Shown: positions 4,937 to 12,345, counted from the stretch's first letter. The stretch: DNA of 13,843 bases from Gemmatimonadaceae bacterium (GCA_019689955.1 JADGGM010000017.1:1-13843), one strand, 5' to 3'. Notes: generated by a model from the letters alone, not told the origin. Translations and numbers: made by a program.

Positions 4937-7900
4937 ATGTTCATCTCCGACTTCGCCATCAAGAAGCCGATCGTCACGATCACCGTGATGGTGGCGCTGG
5001 TCGCGTTCGGGATCGCCGCCCTGTTTCGGTTGCAGACGGACGAGTTCCCGGACATCCAGCAGCCGATGGTGCTCGTCACGATCGCGTACCCCGGCGCATC
5101 CCCCGACGTGGTGGAGCGCGAGGTGGTCGATCCGATCGAGGAAGCGTTCTCCTCGATCACCGGCGTCGATTGGTCCAAGACCACCTCCACGGCGACCGAC
5201 GGGCTGGCGCAGATCATGGTCTTCTTCGACTTCGAGAAGGACATCCAGGTCGCCTCGCAGGACATCCGCGATGCGATCTCCTCGAAGCGTGAGGACCTCC
5301 CCACGGAGATGAAGGAGCCCATCCTGAGCCGGCTCGACCCGAGCGAGCTGCCCGTGATGTCGCTCACCCTCACCTCGTCGACCATCCCCCCGGCCACGCT
5401 CACACGCATCGCCGACCCGGGGATCGTGCGCGACCTGCGCTCGGTGCCGGGCGTGGGGGACGTGACGGTCTCCGGCGGGATCACGCGCGAGATGACCGTC
5501 CAGGTGCGCCCCGCCGACCTCCAGGCCAACGGGATCAGCGTGGCCGACGTGGTGCAGGCGCTCGGCCAGCAGAACCTGGCCGCGCCCGTCGGGCGGGTCA
5601 ACGGAACGCTCAACGAGAAGACCATCCGCCTCCGCGGGCGCGTGGAGAACGCCCAGGACTTCGCCAACCTCGTCATCGCCGAGCGGAACGGACAGATCAT
5701 CCGCCTCGGGCAGGTGGCCGACGTGTTCGACGGCACCGAGGAGCCGCGCACCGCCGCGCTGTTCAACGGGCGCGACGCGGTGGGGATCGACATCAAGAAG
5801 TCGAAGGGGTACAGCACCACCCAGGTCGCCGACGCGATCCTCCGCCACGTGGAGGAGCTGCAGAAGACCCTCCCCGCCGGGGCCAAGCTCGAGGTCGTCC
5901 AGAACTCCGGCGAGCGCGTCTCGCACGCGGTGTGGAACGTGGAGGAGGCGCTGGTGGAGGGCGCGCTCCTCACCGTGCTCGTGGTGTTCCTCTTCCTGAA
6001 CTCGTGGCGCTCCACCGTGATCACGGGGCTCGCACTCCCCGTGTCGGTGCTCGCGTCGTTCATCGCCGTGTGGGTGTTCGGCTTCACGCTGAACACCATG
6101 TCGCTGCTCGGCCTCTCGCTCGCCATCGGGATCCTGATCGACGACGCGATCGTGGTGCGCGAGAACATCGTGCGGCACATCGAGATGGGGAAGAACCACT
6201 ACGAGGCATCGCACGAGGGGACGGACGAGATCGGCCTCGCCGTCGCGGCGACGACGTTCTCGATCGTGGCGGTGTTCGTCCCGGTGGCGTTCATGTACGG
6301 GGTGGCGGGACAGTGGTTCAAGCCGTTCGCGCTCACCATCGCGTGCGCGGTGCTCGTCTCGCTCTTCGTCTCCTTCTCGCTCGACCCGATGCTCTCGGCG
6401 TACTGGGCGGACCCGCAGACGGAGCGGCACGAGCACAAGAACCCGATCTCCCGCGTGCTGGCGCGGTTCAACCGGTGGTTCGACCGGATGGCCGACAAGT
6501 ACAAGGGCGCGATCGCCTGGGCGCTCGACCACCGGTGGGCCATGGTGGGGATCGCGACCGCCTCGTTCGTGCTCGCCCTCGCGCTCGCGGGCACGGGAGT
6601 CGTGGGGGCCGAGTTCGTCCCGGTGAGCGACCGGAGCGAGGTGAACTTCATCGTGCAGACCCCGCCCGGCTCGAACCTCGACTACACGAAGATCAAGGCC
6701 GAGGAGGCGGCACGGATCGCGCGCTCGCACAAGGAGGTCGCCTACACCTACACGACCATCGGCGGCTCCGTCATGGGGCTCTCGCCCGGTGTGGACCAGG
6801 CGCTCATCTACGTGAAGCTGGTGCCCAAGGCCGAACGCGACGTGAGCCAGGACTCGCTCGGCAAGCTCCTGCGGCGCGAGCTGGCGCGCGTCGGCGGCGC
6901 GAAGGTCTCCGTGTTCACGAGCGGGTTCGGCGGCGCGTACAAGCCGATCCAGATCCAGTTCCGCGGCCCCGATGCCAACGTGCTCACCCGCTTCGCCGAC
7001 AGCGTCGCGCAGGTCGTGCAGCGCGTGCCGGGGGCCGTGGACGTGGGGCTCTCCACGCGCGGCCAGATGCCCGAGCTCGAGGTGCAGCTCAAGCGCGGGC
7101 TCGCCGGATCGATCGGCGTGACCGTGGCGCAGGTCGCGCAGTCGCTCCGCCCCGCCTTCGCCGGGATCGATGCCGGCGACTGGGTGGACCCCTCCGGCGA
7201 GACGCGCGACGTGGAAGTGCGCCTGGCGCCGGAAGCGAGGACCAACATCACGGACCTCGAGCGCCTCCCGCTCGTGGTGAACGGCCCCGATGGCCGGCCG
7301 ATGACCGTGCCGCTCGGCCAGGTCGCGACGATCCGGCAGGGGCTCGCCCCCGCGGAGATCGCGCACCTGAACCGCGAGAAGGTCGTGAGCGTGCAGGCCA
7401 ACGTGCAAGGACGCGCGCTCACCGAGGTCATGAAGGACATCCAGGCGGAGATCGCGAAGATGCAGCTCCCGCCGGGGGTGAAGCTGTCGCAGGGCGGCGA
7501 GGCGCAGGATCAGAACGAGGTGTTCGGGCGCATCTTCATGGCGCTCGGGATCGCCGTGCTTCTCATGTACCTGATCCTCGTGGTGCAGTTCGGCTCGTTC
7601 GTCGACCCGATCGCGATCCTGATCTCGCTCCCGCTCTCGCTCATCGGCGTGGTGCTCGCGCTCCTGATCACGGGGAGCACGCTCAACATCATGAGCTTGA
7701 TCGGGGTGATCCTGCTCATGGGGATCGTGGCCAAGAACGCGATCCTGCTCATCGACTTCGCGAAGTGGGCGCGCGCGGGCGGGATGCCGCTGCGCGAGGC
7801 GCTGATCGAGGCCGGGCGCATCCGCCTCCGCCCGATCATGATGACCACGCTCGCGCTGATCGCCGGGATGGTCCCGGTCGCGATCGGCCACGGTGAGGGA

Positions 7901-8089
7901 GCCGACTTCCGCGCGCCGCTCGGCCGCGCCGTGATCGGCGGCGTGATCACGTCGACGCTCCTCACGCTCCTCGTGATCCCGACGGTCTACGAGATCCTCG
8001 AGGAGTGGAAGGAGCGCCTGTTCGGGCGGGTGTTCAAGAAGCGCGGCACCGGGGAGTACCCCGTGCCGGAGCCCGTCCCCGGCGACTGA
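4937..8089 (+). CDS. RND-family multidrug efflux pump, inner membrane subunit (AcrB type)
   Basis: A 1050-residue proton-driven exporter, the energy-coupling part of the tripartite system. Length and layout match hydrophobe/amphiphile RND pumps: TM1 at about 11-30 after the typical FAIKKPIVT start, a large periplasmic porter domain, TM2-TM6 with TM2 about 340-358, a second porter domain from about 560, and TM8-TM12 near the end. The proton-relay residues are present: the paired Asp of TM4 (D402, D403 in GILIDDAIVVREN), Lys933 in TM10 (GIVAKNAILLIDFAK) and the Arg-rich RIRLRPIMMTTLA (from 961). The conserved TDEFPDIQQP and YPGASPDVVE segments follow TM1. A DD in TM4 argues against a metal-specific or SecDF-like branch, but the drug spectrum cannot be read. 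Last gene of the tetR operon, starting three bases after the adaptor stop. It is convergent with the EamA exporter gene; only 39 bases separate the stops. Confidence 0.96.
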   Translation: MFISDFAIKKPIVTITVMVALVAFGIAALFRLQTDEFPDIQQPMVLVTIAYPGASPDVVEREVVDPIEEAFSSITGVDWSKTTSTATDGLAQIMVFFDFEKDIQVASQDIRDAISSKREDLPTEMKEPILSRLDPSELPVMSLTLTSSTIPPATLTRIADPGIVRDLRSVPGVGDVTVSGGITREMTVQVRPADLQANGISVADVVQALGQQNLAAPVGRVNGTLNEKTIRLRGRVENAQDFANLVIAERNGQIIRLGQVADVFDGTEEPRTAALFNGRDAVGIDIKKSKGYSTTQVADAILRHVEELQKTLPAGAKLEVVQNSGERVSHAVWNVEEALVEGALLTVLVVFLFLNSWRSTVITGLALPVSVLASFIAVWVFGFTLNTMSLLGLSLAIGILIDDAIVVRENIVRHIEMGKNHYEASHEGTDEIGLAVAATTFSIVAVFVPVAFMYGVAGQWFKPFALTIACAVLVSLFVSFSLDPMLSAYWADPQTERHEHKNPISRVLARFNRWFDRMADKYKGAIAWALDHRWAMVGIATASFVLALALAGTGVVGAEFVPVSDRSEVNFIVQTPPGSNLDYTKIKAEEAARIARSHKEVAYTYTTIGGSVMGLSPGVDQALIYVKLVPKAERDVSQDSLGKLLRRELARVGGAKVSVFTSGFGGAYKPIQIQFRGPDANVLTRFADSVAQVVQRVPGAVDVGLSTRGQMPELEVQLKRGLAGSIGVTVAQVAQSLRPAFAGIDAGDWVDPSGETRDVEVRLAPEARTNITDLERLPLVVNGPDGRPMTVPLGQVATIRQGLAPAEIAHLNREKVVSVQANVQGRALTEVMKDIQAEIAKMQLPPGVKLSQGGEAQDQNEVFGRIFMALGIAVLLMYLILVVQFGSFVDPIAILISLPLSLIGVVLALLITGSTLNIMSLIGVILLMGIVAKNAILLIDFAKWARAGGMPLREALIEAGRIRLRPIMMTTLALIAGMVPVAIGHGEGADFRAPLGRAVIGGVITSTLLTLLVIPTVYEILEEWKERLFGRVFKKRGTGEYPVPEPVPGD
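8045..8067. repeat. GC hairpin at the convergent RND/EamA gene ends
   Basis: GGCAC-C-GGGG (8045-8054) pairs with CCCC-GTGCC (8059-8067) around the loop AGTA, giving a 9-bp stem with one bulged C. It lies in the last codons of the RND gene and about 60 bases past the EamA stop on the other strand. The 39-base gap between the two stops has no intrinsic terminator, so this may mark the leftward transcript's 3' end. No T-run. Confidence 0.4.
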
Positions 8090-8128
8090 GCGGGGCGGAG
8101 CGCCGGCGGGAGCGCGCGGGCGCGGCGG

Positions 8129-9106
8129 TCAGGAGTCCGTGGAGGATGCAGCCACCCGGACTCCGGCGTGCCGCGCCCGCGCGGGCACCCGCGCGGACGT
8201 CTGGCCGGCCGTGATCAGCCCGACCGCCGCGACGATGATCGCCGCCGCCACGAGCGTGCGCGGCGTGATCGGCTCGTCGGCCAGCGCCCAGCCAAGGAAC
8301 ACGGCAATGACCGGGTTCACGTACGCATACGTGGACACGTGCGTCGGGTTCGCGACGCGGAGGAGCCACACGTACGCCGTGAACCCCACGAGGGAGCCAA
8401 AGAGCACGAGGTAGGTGAGCGCGACCACCGAGCGGGTGGAGACGGCGCCGAGCGAGAGCTGGCTCCATTCCCCCGTGAGCGCCCCGGCGAGGATGAGGAG
8501 CGCGCCCCCGGCGAGCATCTCCATCGCCGTCGCGAGCAGGGGGGACGGCGGCATCGTTGCCTGGCGCGAGTAGAGCGATCCCGCGGCCCACGAGAGCGAG
8601 GCGATGAGGAGCACCAACGCGCCCAACGGGTCGATCGCGCCCCCGCCCATGATCGTGCTCGGCTGCACCAGAATCGCGAGCCCGGCCAGCCCGAGCGCGA
8701 CTCCGGTGGCGACCATGGCGGTCGGCCGCGTCCCGTTGGGGCGGAGCCACGTCATCAGCACCATCCAGAGCGGCACGGTGGCCACGAGGAGCGCCGTCAT
8801 CCCGCTCGGCACGCGCTGCTCGGACCAGACGACGAGCCCGTTGCCGCCGAGGAGGAGCAGCGCGCCGACCACCGTGGCGCCGAGCCACTCCGAGCGTGTG
8901 GGGCGCCGCGCGCCGCGGACGCGCATCCACGCGTAGAGCATCGCGCCGGCGATGACGAAGCGTATCCCCGCCATGAGCAGCGGGGGCAGGGTCTCGATCG
9001 CGAAACGGATCGCGAGATACGTCGAGCCCCAGATCACGTAGACCGCGGCGAACGCCGCGACGATCATCGCGCGCGACGGACGCCCGCCCGTACCAACGTC
9101 AGACAC
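8129..9106 (-). CDS. EamA-family (DMT superfamily) exporter, YedA-like
   Basis: A 325-residue, ten-helix inner membrane transporter of the drug/metabolite transporter superfamily. It has two EamA repeats, about 15-140 and 155-298. The first holds YVIWGSTYLAIR, PPLLMAGIRF and NGLVVWSEQRVPSGMTALLVATVPL; the second SLSWAAGSLYSR and STYAYVNPVIAVFLGW. These segments match E. coli YedA closely in order and wording, as far as memory allows. Family members export amino acids, purines or other small metabolites; YedA itself is poorly defined. The start is a GTG at 9106 with a strong GGGAGG six bases upstream that begins within the AsnC gene's stop codon; the two genes are 11 bases apart. Co-transcription with an amino-acid-sensing regulator suggests export of an amino acid or derivative under ligand control. 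The C-terminal 25 residues are Ala/Arg-rich and nonconserved. Confidence 0.92.
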   Translation of the reverse strand: MSDVGTGGRPSRAMIVAAFAAVYVIWGSTYLAIRFAIETLPPLLMAGIRFVIAGAMLYAWMRVRGARRPTRSEWLGATVVGALLLLGGNGLVVWSEQRVPSGMTALLVATVPLWMVLMTWLRPNGTRPTAMVATGVALGLAGLAILVQPSTIMGGGAIDPLGALVLLIASLSWAAGSLYSRQATMPPSPLLATAMEMLAGGALLILAGALTGEWSQLSLGAVSTRSVVALTYLVLFGSLVGFTAYVWLLRVANPTHVSTYAYVNPVIAVFLGWALADEPITPRTLVAAAIIVAAVGLITAGQTSARVPARARHAGVRVAASSTDS

Positions 9107-9117
9107 GACACCCCTCC

Positions 9118-9594
9118 CTATGACCGTTTGCCGTTGCCGACCGGCGTGCTCGGCAGCTCCGTCGATTCCTTGACGGTCTGAAGCACGATCGTGGTGCGCG
9201 TCGAGCGAATGTTCCCAACCCCCCCGATACGCTCGCGCAGGAGGTGGCCCAGCGCCTCCGGATCGGCGGCGCGCACCTTCAGGAGAAAGCAGTCCTCCCC
9301 GGCGATGTGGTGGACCTCGAGCACCTCGGGGATCTCCGCCAGCCGCTGCTCCGTCTGCGCGGCGAGCGCATCGGCCTTGGTGCGCACGAAAACGAAGGCG
9401 AGCAAGCCGAGCCCGACCGAACGGGGCTCTACCCGCGCGGTATAGCCCGTGATCACCCCGCGCTCCTCCAGCTTTTTGATGCGTTCGAAGACCCCCGAGG
9501 GCGCCATCCCCACGCGGCGGGCGACCTCGGCGTTGGATGTTCTGGCGTCTTTCTGAAGAATATCCACAATCTTGCGATCAATATCGTCGATCAT
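9118..9594 (-). CDS. Lrp/AsnC-family transcriptional regulator
   Basis: A 158-residue feast/famine regulator. The N-terminal winged helix-turn-helix (about 1-50) opens with the hallmark IDDIDRKIVDILQKDART and continues NAEVARRVGMAPSGVFERIKKLEERGVI. The C-terminal RAM domain (about 64-141), which forms dimers and octamers and binds amino acids, contains LAFVFVRTK and HHIAGEDCFLLKVRAAD. The last 15 residues are extra. The ATG at 9594 is chosen because the family always starts near this point; the frame is open back to 9738, but that stretch is non-coding in style and includes the promoter. No Shine-Dalgarno precedes the ATG, and the promoter ends eight bases away. It is first in an operon with the EamA exporter and divergent from the LytTR gene. 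Expect autoregulation and control of the exporter by an amino acid; which one is unknown. Confidence 0.93.
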   Translation of the reverse strand: MIDDIDRKIVDILQKDARTSNAEVARRVGMAPSGVFERIKKLEERGVITGYTARVEPRSVGLGLLAFVFVRTKADALAAQTEQRLAEIPEVLEVHHIAGEDCFLLKVRAADPEALGHLLRERIGGVGNIRSTRTTIVLQTVKESTELPSTPVGNGKRS

Positions 9595-9631
9595 ACGGCA
9601 ATATGATAATATTGACGACGATTGTTCGCAA
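9572..9631. promoter_or_regulatory. Nested palindromes at the asnC promoter and start codon (probable Lrp/AsnC operator)
   Basis: Three inverted repeats overlap. The outer one pairs TTGCGATCAATATCGTCG (9572-9589) with CGACGATTGTTCGCAA (9616-9631), with one mismatch and a two-base indel. CAATAT-GATA-ATATTG (9599-9614) and ATCATA-CGGCAA-TATGAT (9590-9607) are perfect 6-bp pairs. Together they cover the candidate -35, -10 and ATG of the AsnC gene. AT-rich, multi-site palindromes are typical of Lrp-family autoregulation through DNA wrapping; binding is inferred. Confidence 0.6.
9603..9631 (-). promoter_or_regulatory. Promoter of the asnC-eamA operon
   Basis: On the minus strand TTGCGA (9631-9626), a 17-base spacer, and TATCAT (9608-9603). 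The -10 ends eight bases before the ATG at 9594, so the mRNA should be leaderless or nearly so. Sequence and spacing closely match the TetR-gene promoter at 1465-1493. Confidence 0.6.
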
Positions 9632-9779
9632 TAGGGGTCGGCGCTGTCGTGGGAGTCACAGGGGTGGTGTTCGATGTCGATGTTGTCGCCTGGTACGGAG
9701 TGCGCAAGAAAACGCCCCCCGCGCCGGGTCGGGCGCATTGGGCCGTTAGACTAGCTCCAGACTTGACTGAGGTGTTCCC

Positions 9780-10295
9780 ATGGCATCGCGATCCACACGA
9801 GTAGGTCACGCGAGCGCGAACGATCGGCGCATGCGGCGCGCCGGGACGGCGGCGTTCGCCGAATCCGGGGCGCGGTGGCGGCGCGCCGTGGACGCGGGCT
9901 TCGGGGAAGGGGAGGATGATGAGCGCGAGTCGCTCGCCATCCGTGTGGGGCGCCACACGGCGCGCATTCGGGTGGACGCGATCGACTGGTTCGAGGCGGG
10001 GAGCTACTTCGTGAAGCTCCACATCGGCTTCGAGACCCACCTGCTGCGCGAGAAGCTCGGCGCGCTCGAGGAGCGACTCGGCGCGGAGCGGTTCGTCCGC
10101 ATCCATCGCTCCGTGCTCGTGAACGTGGACCGCGTGCGTGAAGTGCAGACGCGTCCGGACGGCGCGTACTTCGCCGTGCTGCGGGACGGCACCGTGCTCC
10201 CGGTGAGCCGGAGCCGGGTGCGGGCGCTCGAGGCGCGGATGCGCGCGGCCGGCACGGTGCCGGCCGCCGCGGTCACCGCCAGCGGAACAGCTTGA
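9780..10295 (+). CDS. Stand-alone LytTR-domain DNA-binding protein
   Basis: A 171-residue protein whose only recognisable domain is LytTR, the ten-strand DNA-binding fold of AgrA/LytR-type response regulators. It spans about residues 51-153: LAIRVGRHTARIRVDAIDWFE, the YFVKLHI strand, then the most conserved block FVRIHRSVLVNVDRVREV (105-122) and the LPVSRSR motif (140-146). There is no receiver domain; the first 50 residues are Arg/Ala-rich and probably disordered. It would therefore bind DNA without phosphorelay control, or be controlled by abundance or a partner. The ATG has GAGGTG five bases upstream (9769-9774). It is divergent from the AsnC gene, and its last 23 bases overlap the 3' end of the ABC permease gene on the opposite strand. 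Stand-alone LytTR proteins are often encoded next to membrane or ABC transporter genes, so control of the ABC pair is plausible but unproven. Confidence 0.9.
   Translation: MASRSTRVGHASANDRRMRRAGTAAFAESGARWRRAVDAGFGEGEDDERESLAIRVGRHTARIRVDAIDWFEAGSYFVKLHIGFETHLLREKLGALEERLGAERFVRIHRSVLVNVDRVREVQTRPDGAYFAVLRDGTVLPVSRSRVRALEARMRAAGTVPAAAVTASGTA
10245..10267. repeat. 23-bp palindrome near the convergent LytTR/ABC permease ends
   Basis: GCGGCCGGCAC (10245-10255), one central G, GTGCCGGCCGC (10257-10267): perfect 11-bp arms. As RNA it folds to a 10-bp GC stem with a three-base loop. On the minus strand it starts six bases after the permease stop; on the plus strand it is inside the last codons of the LytTR gene. 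No T-run, so at best a factor-dependent terminator, an mRNA-end stabiliser, or a protein-binding site. Confidence 0.5.
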
Positions 10296-11388
10296 GCGCG
10301 AGCACGAAGCACCCCACCAGCCACACCGCCTGAATCGCCAGCGACCCCCACAGGGCGTCGATGCCGGCGCCCTGGAGCATGTTCGCGCGCAGCGCGTTGT
10401 TCACCGCGGTCAGCGGGAGTGCCTGGATGAACGGCTGCATCGCCGCGGGGAAGTTGGACGATGAGAAGAAGACGCCGGAGAACACCCACATCGGGAGCAT
10501 CACGAGGTTCATGAGCCCCGAGGCGCCTTCCACCGTGCGCGCACGCGACGCAATGAGGAGCCCCATCGCGCCGAAGGTGAGCGCGGCGAGGAGGCAGATC
10601 GCGAAGAGCTGCACCACGGAGCCGCGGAGCGGCACGTCGAAGACGAGCACGCCGAAGCCGAGCAGCGTGACCACCTCGAGCAAGAGCCAGGTGAGGCGCG
10701 AGAAGAGGAACGAGGCGAGGTACTCCGAGCGTGACATCGGCGTGGCGATGAGCCGCTTGAGCAGCCGCCGTTTCCGCGCGTCGACGATGGCGAAGCCGAT
10801 CCCCCAGATCCCGCTCCCCATGAGGTTCATCCCGAGGAGCCCGGGGATGACGAAATCGATGTAGCGCGAGCCGTGCTCGCGGACTTTCTGCTCCGCGACC
10901 CCCACCGGGTCCTGCCGCCCCGCCGCGCGCTGCACGGCATCATCCACGAGGAGGCGCGCGGTGCGCGCTTCGGGGCGCGTGTCGTCGAAGCGGTACGTAA
11001 CGGAGCGATCGCCGCGCGGGATCGCGACCAGGGCGACCTCGCCGGTGCGGAGCGCGCGCGCGGCGGCGCTGTCGTCGAGCACCTGGACGGAGAGCGCGTG
11101 GTCCTGCTGCAGGGCGCTCGCGAGCGCCTGCGCGCCCGGGGCCGAGGCGAGCACGGCGATCCGCTGAACGTCCACCGGCCGATTGCGAAAGGCGAGCCCG
11201 AGCCCGGCGGCGAGCAGGATGGGGAAGACGAAGACCCAGAACACCGCCTCGGGCTCGCGGATGAACTCGCGGTAGCGCACGAGTGTGAGCTGCACGAGCG
11301 AATGGTCCACAAGCCGGCGGCGCGGGGCGGCCGGTGCGGTGGGGCGCTGAACATCGCCCGCGGGGAGGGTGACCGTCGAGTCAGTCAT
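10273..11388 (-). CDS. ABC-2 type transporter permease
   Basis: A 371-residue membrane subunit of an ABC exporter of the DrrB/YhhJ/NatB type. After a polar N-terminus of about 48 residues comes TM1 (about 49-67), a soluble extracytoplasmic domain (about 70-176) and five further helices (about 178-203, 226-250, 258-281, 290-311, 345-367). The motif region DFVIPGLLGMNLMGSGIWGIG and the RKRRLLKRLIATPMSRSEYL coupling segment (205-224) are typical of ABC-2 permeases, where this loop contacts the ATPase. Its ATG overlaps the ATPase stop by eight bases (ATGACTGA), so translation is coupled and the pair forms one transporter. Substrates of such pairs include drugs, lipids, sodium and polysaccharides; none is favoured here. 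The 3' end overlaps the LytTR gene by 23 bases, tail to tail. Confidence 0.92.
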   Translation of the reverse strand: MTDSTVTLPAGDVQRPTAPAAPRRRLVDHSLVQLTLVRYREFIREPEAVFWVFVFPILLAAGLGLAFRNRPVDVQRIAVLASAPGAQALASALQQDHALSVQVLDDSAAARALRTGEVALVAIPRGDRSVTYRFDDTRPEARTARLLVDDAVQRAAGRQDPVGVAEQKVREHGSRYIDFVIPGLLGMNLMGSGIWGIGFAIVDARKRRLLKRLIATPMSRSEYLASFLFSRLTWLLLEVVTLLGFGVLVFDVPLRGSVVQLFAICLLAALTFGAMGLLIASRARTVEGASGLMNLVMLPMWVFSGVFFSSSNFPAAMQPFIQALPLTAVNNALRANMLQGAGIDALWGSLAIQAVWLVGCFVLALKLFRWR

Positions 11389-12310
11389 CGCGCAGGTGCC
11401 TGCCGGTGAGAGAGACGAAGACGTCCTCGAGCGTCGCGCTCCGGGTGCGGAGCTCGGTCATCTCGAGCCCGTGCTGCGCCAGCTCGCCCAGGAGCGCGGG
11501 GACGGCGCGGTGCAGCTCGGTGATCTCGAGCTGGAACTCGCCGTCGTCGTGCCGTGCGTCGTGCACGCCGGGGAGCGCGCGGAGCGTGTCGAGCGAGAGG
11601 CGCTCGATGCTGCGCGGGGCCGAGAACTCGAGCACGTGCTCGGCGCCGAGCGAGGCGATCAGCTCGCGGGGGGAGCCGAGGGCGATCACCTTGCCGTGGT
11701 CCACGATCGCCACCCGGTCGCACAGCCGCTCGGCCTCGTCCATGTAGTGCGTGGTGAGGAGCGTCGTGCGGCCGGTGGCGCGGAAGGCGTCGATGAGCTC
11801 CCAGAGTTGGCGCCGCGCCTGGGGATCGAGCCCGGTGGTCGGTTCATCGAGGAAGAGGAGCTCGGGGTCCCCCACGAGCGCGCAGGCGAGCGCGAGCCGC
11901 TGTTTCTGCCCGCCGGACAGCGTGCCGACGCGCGCGCGGCGCTTCTCGCCGAGCTGCACGAGCGCGATCACGTCGTCGACGGGGCGCCCGGTGCGGTAGA
12001 ATGATCGGAACAGGCGCACCGTCTCCTCTACGGTGAGCTTGTCCGAGAGCTGCGTTTCCTGGAGCTGGATGCCGAGCCGCTCGCGGAGCTCGCGCGCGTC
12101 GGAGCGCCAGCGGCGGCCGAGCACGAGCACTTCGCCGCTGTCCGGTGTCGTGAGCCCCTCGCAGATCTCGATGGTCGTCGTCTTCCCCGCGCCGTTGGGG
12201 CCGAGCAGGCCGAAACATTCGCCGGCCGCGACGTCGAGATCGAGCGAGTCGACGGCGACGACGCCGGGGTAGCTTTTGCGCAGAGCGCGAAGGGTGAGCG
12301 CGTCGGGCAT
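11381..12310 (-). CDS. ABC transporter ATP-binding protein (DrrA/CcmA/NodI type)
   Basis: A 309-residue cytoplasmic ATPase that powers the adjacent ABC-2 permease. All nucleotide-binding motifs are intact: Walker A GPNGAGKT (37-44), Q-loop around IQLQE (81-85), signature LSGGQKQRL (131-139), Walker B LLFLDE (151-156) with the D-loop GLD, and the switch His188 in TTHYMDEAERL. The C-terminal 80 residues (about 225-300), including the conserved ATLEDVFVSLTGR, form the extra domain of drug-type ABC-2 ATPases. The ATG at 12310 gives the standard N-terminus (MPDALTLRALRKSYPG). The open frame continues 126 codons upstream, but that part overlaps the peptidase gene out of frame and shows no domain. 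An extended -10 promoter candidate lies about 27 bases upstream, so the pair can be transcribed independently of the peptidase gene. Confidence 0.94.
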   Translation of the reverse strand: MPDALTLRALRKSYPGVVAVDSLDLDVAAGECFGLLGPNGAGKTTTIEICEGLTTPDSGEVLVLGRRWRSDARELRERLGIQLQETQLSDKLTVEETVRLFRSFYRTGRPVDDVIALVQLGEKRRARVGTLSGGQKQRLALACALVGDPELLFLDEPTTGLDPQARRQLWELIDAFRATGRTTLLTTHYMDEAERLCDRVAIVDHGKVIALGSPRELIASLGAEHVLEFSAPRSIERLSLDTLRALPGVHDARHDDGEFQLEITELHRAVPALLGELAQHGLEMTELRTRSATLEDVFVSLTGRHLRDD

Positions 12311-12336
12311 GGTGACCGGGGGGCCGAGGGACACGC

Positions 12337-12345
12337 AATATACCA
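12337..12345 (-). promoter_or_regulatory. Extended -10 promoter candidate for the ABC operon
   Basis: On the minus strand TGG-TATATT (12345-12337) fits the extended -10 form TGn-TATAAT with one mismatch. It is an isolated AT-rich island in a very GC-rich gap. No good -35 is visible, which extended -10 promoters do not strictly need. The predicted leader is about 20 bases. Confidence 0.45.

Noticed and set aside
3758..7891. Open frame of 1377 codons on the minus strand opposite the adaptor and RND genes
   Set aside because: It is antisense to two well-recognised genes, its translation is His/Arg/Asp/Glu/Gly-rich low complexity, and it comes from strong G/C third-position bias in the real genes. 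No domain is visible.
5932..7896. Open frame of 654 codons on the plus strand within the RND gene
   Set aside because: Second frame of a confident RND gene, with an Arg/Gly/Ala/His-rich translation and no domain.
9595..9738. 48-codon N-terminal extension of the AsnC regulator
   Set aside because: The Lrp/AsnC family begins with the IDxxD motif a few residues from the start; the extension contains the promoter and has atypical composition.
9739..9752. GTTAGAC half-site and TAGACT box as LytTR self-binding site or promoter
   Set aside because: No second LytTR half-site at the 12-13 base spacing typical of the family, and no -35 at the right distance.
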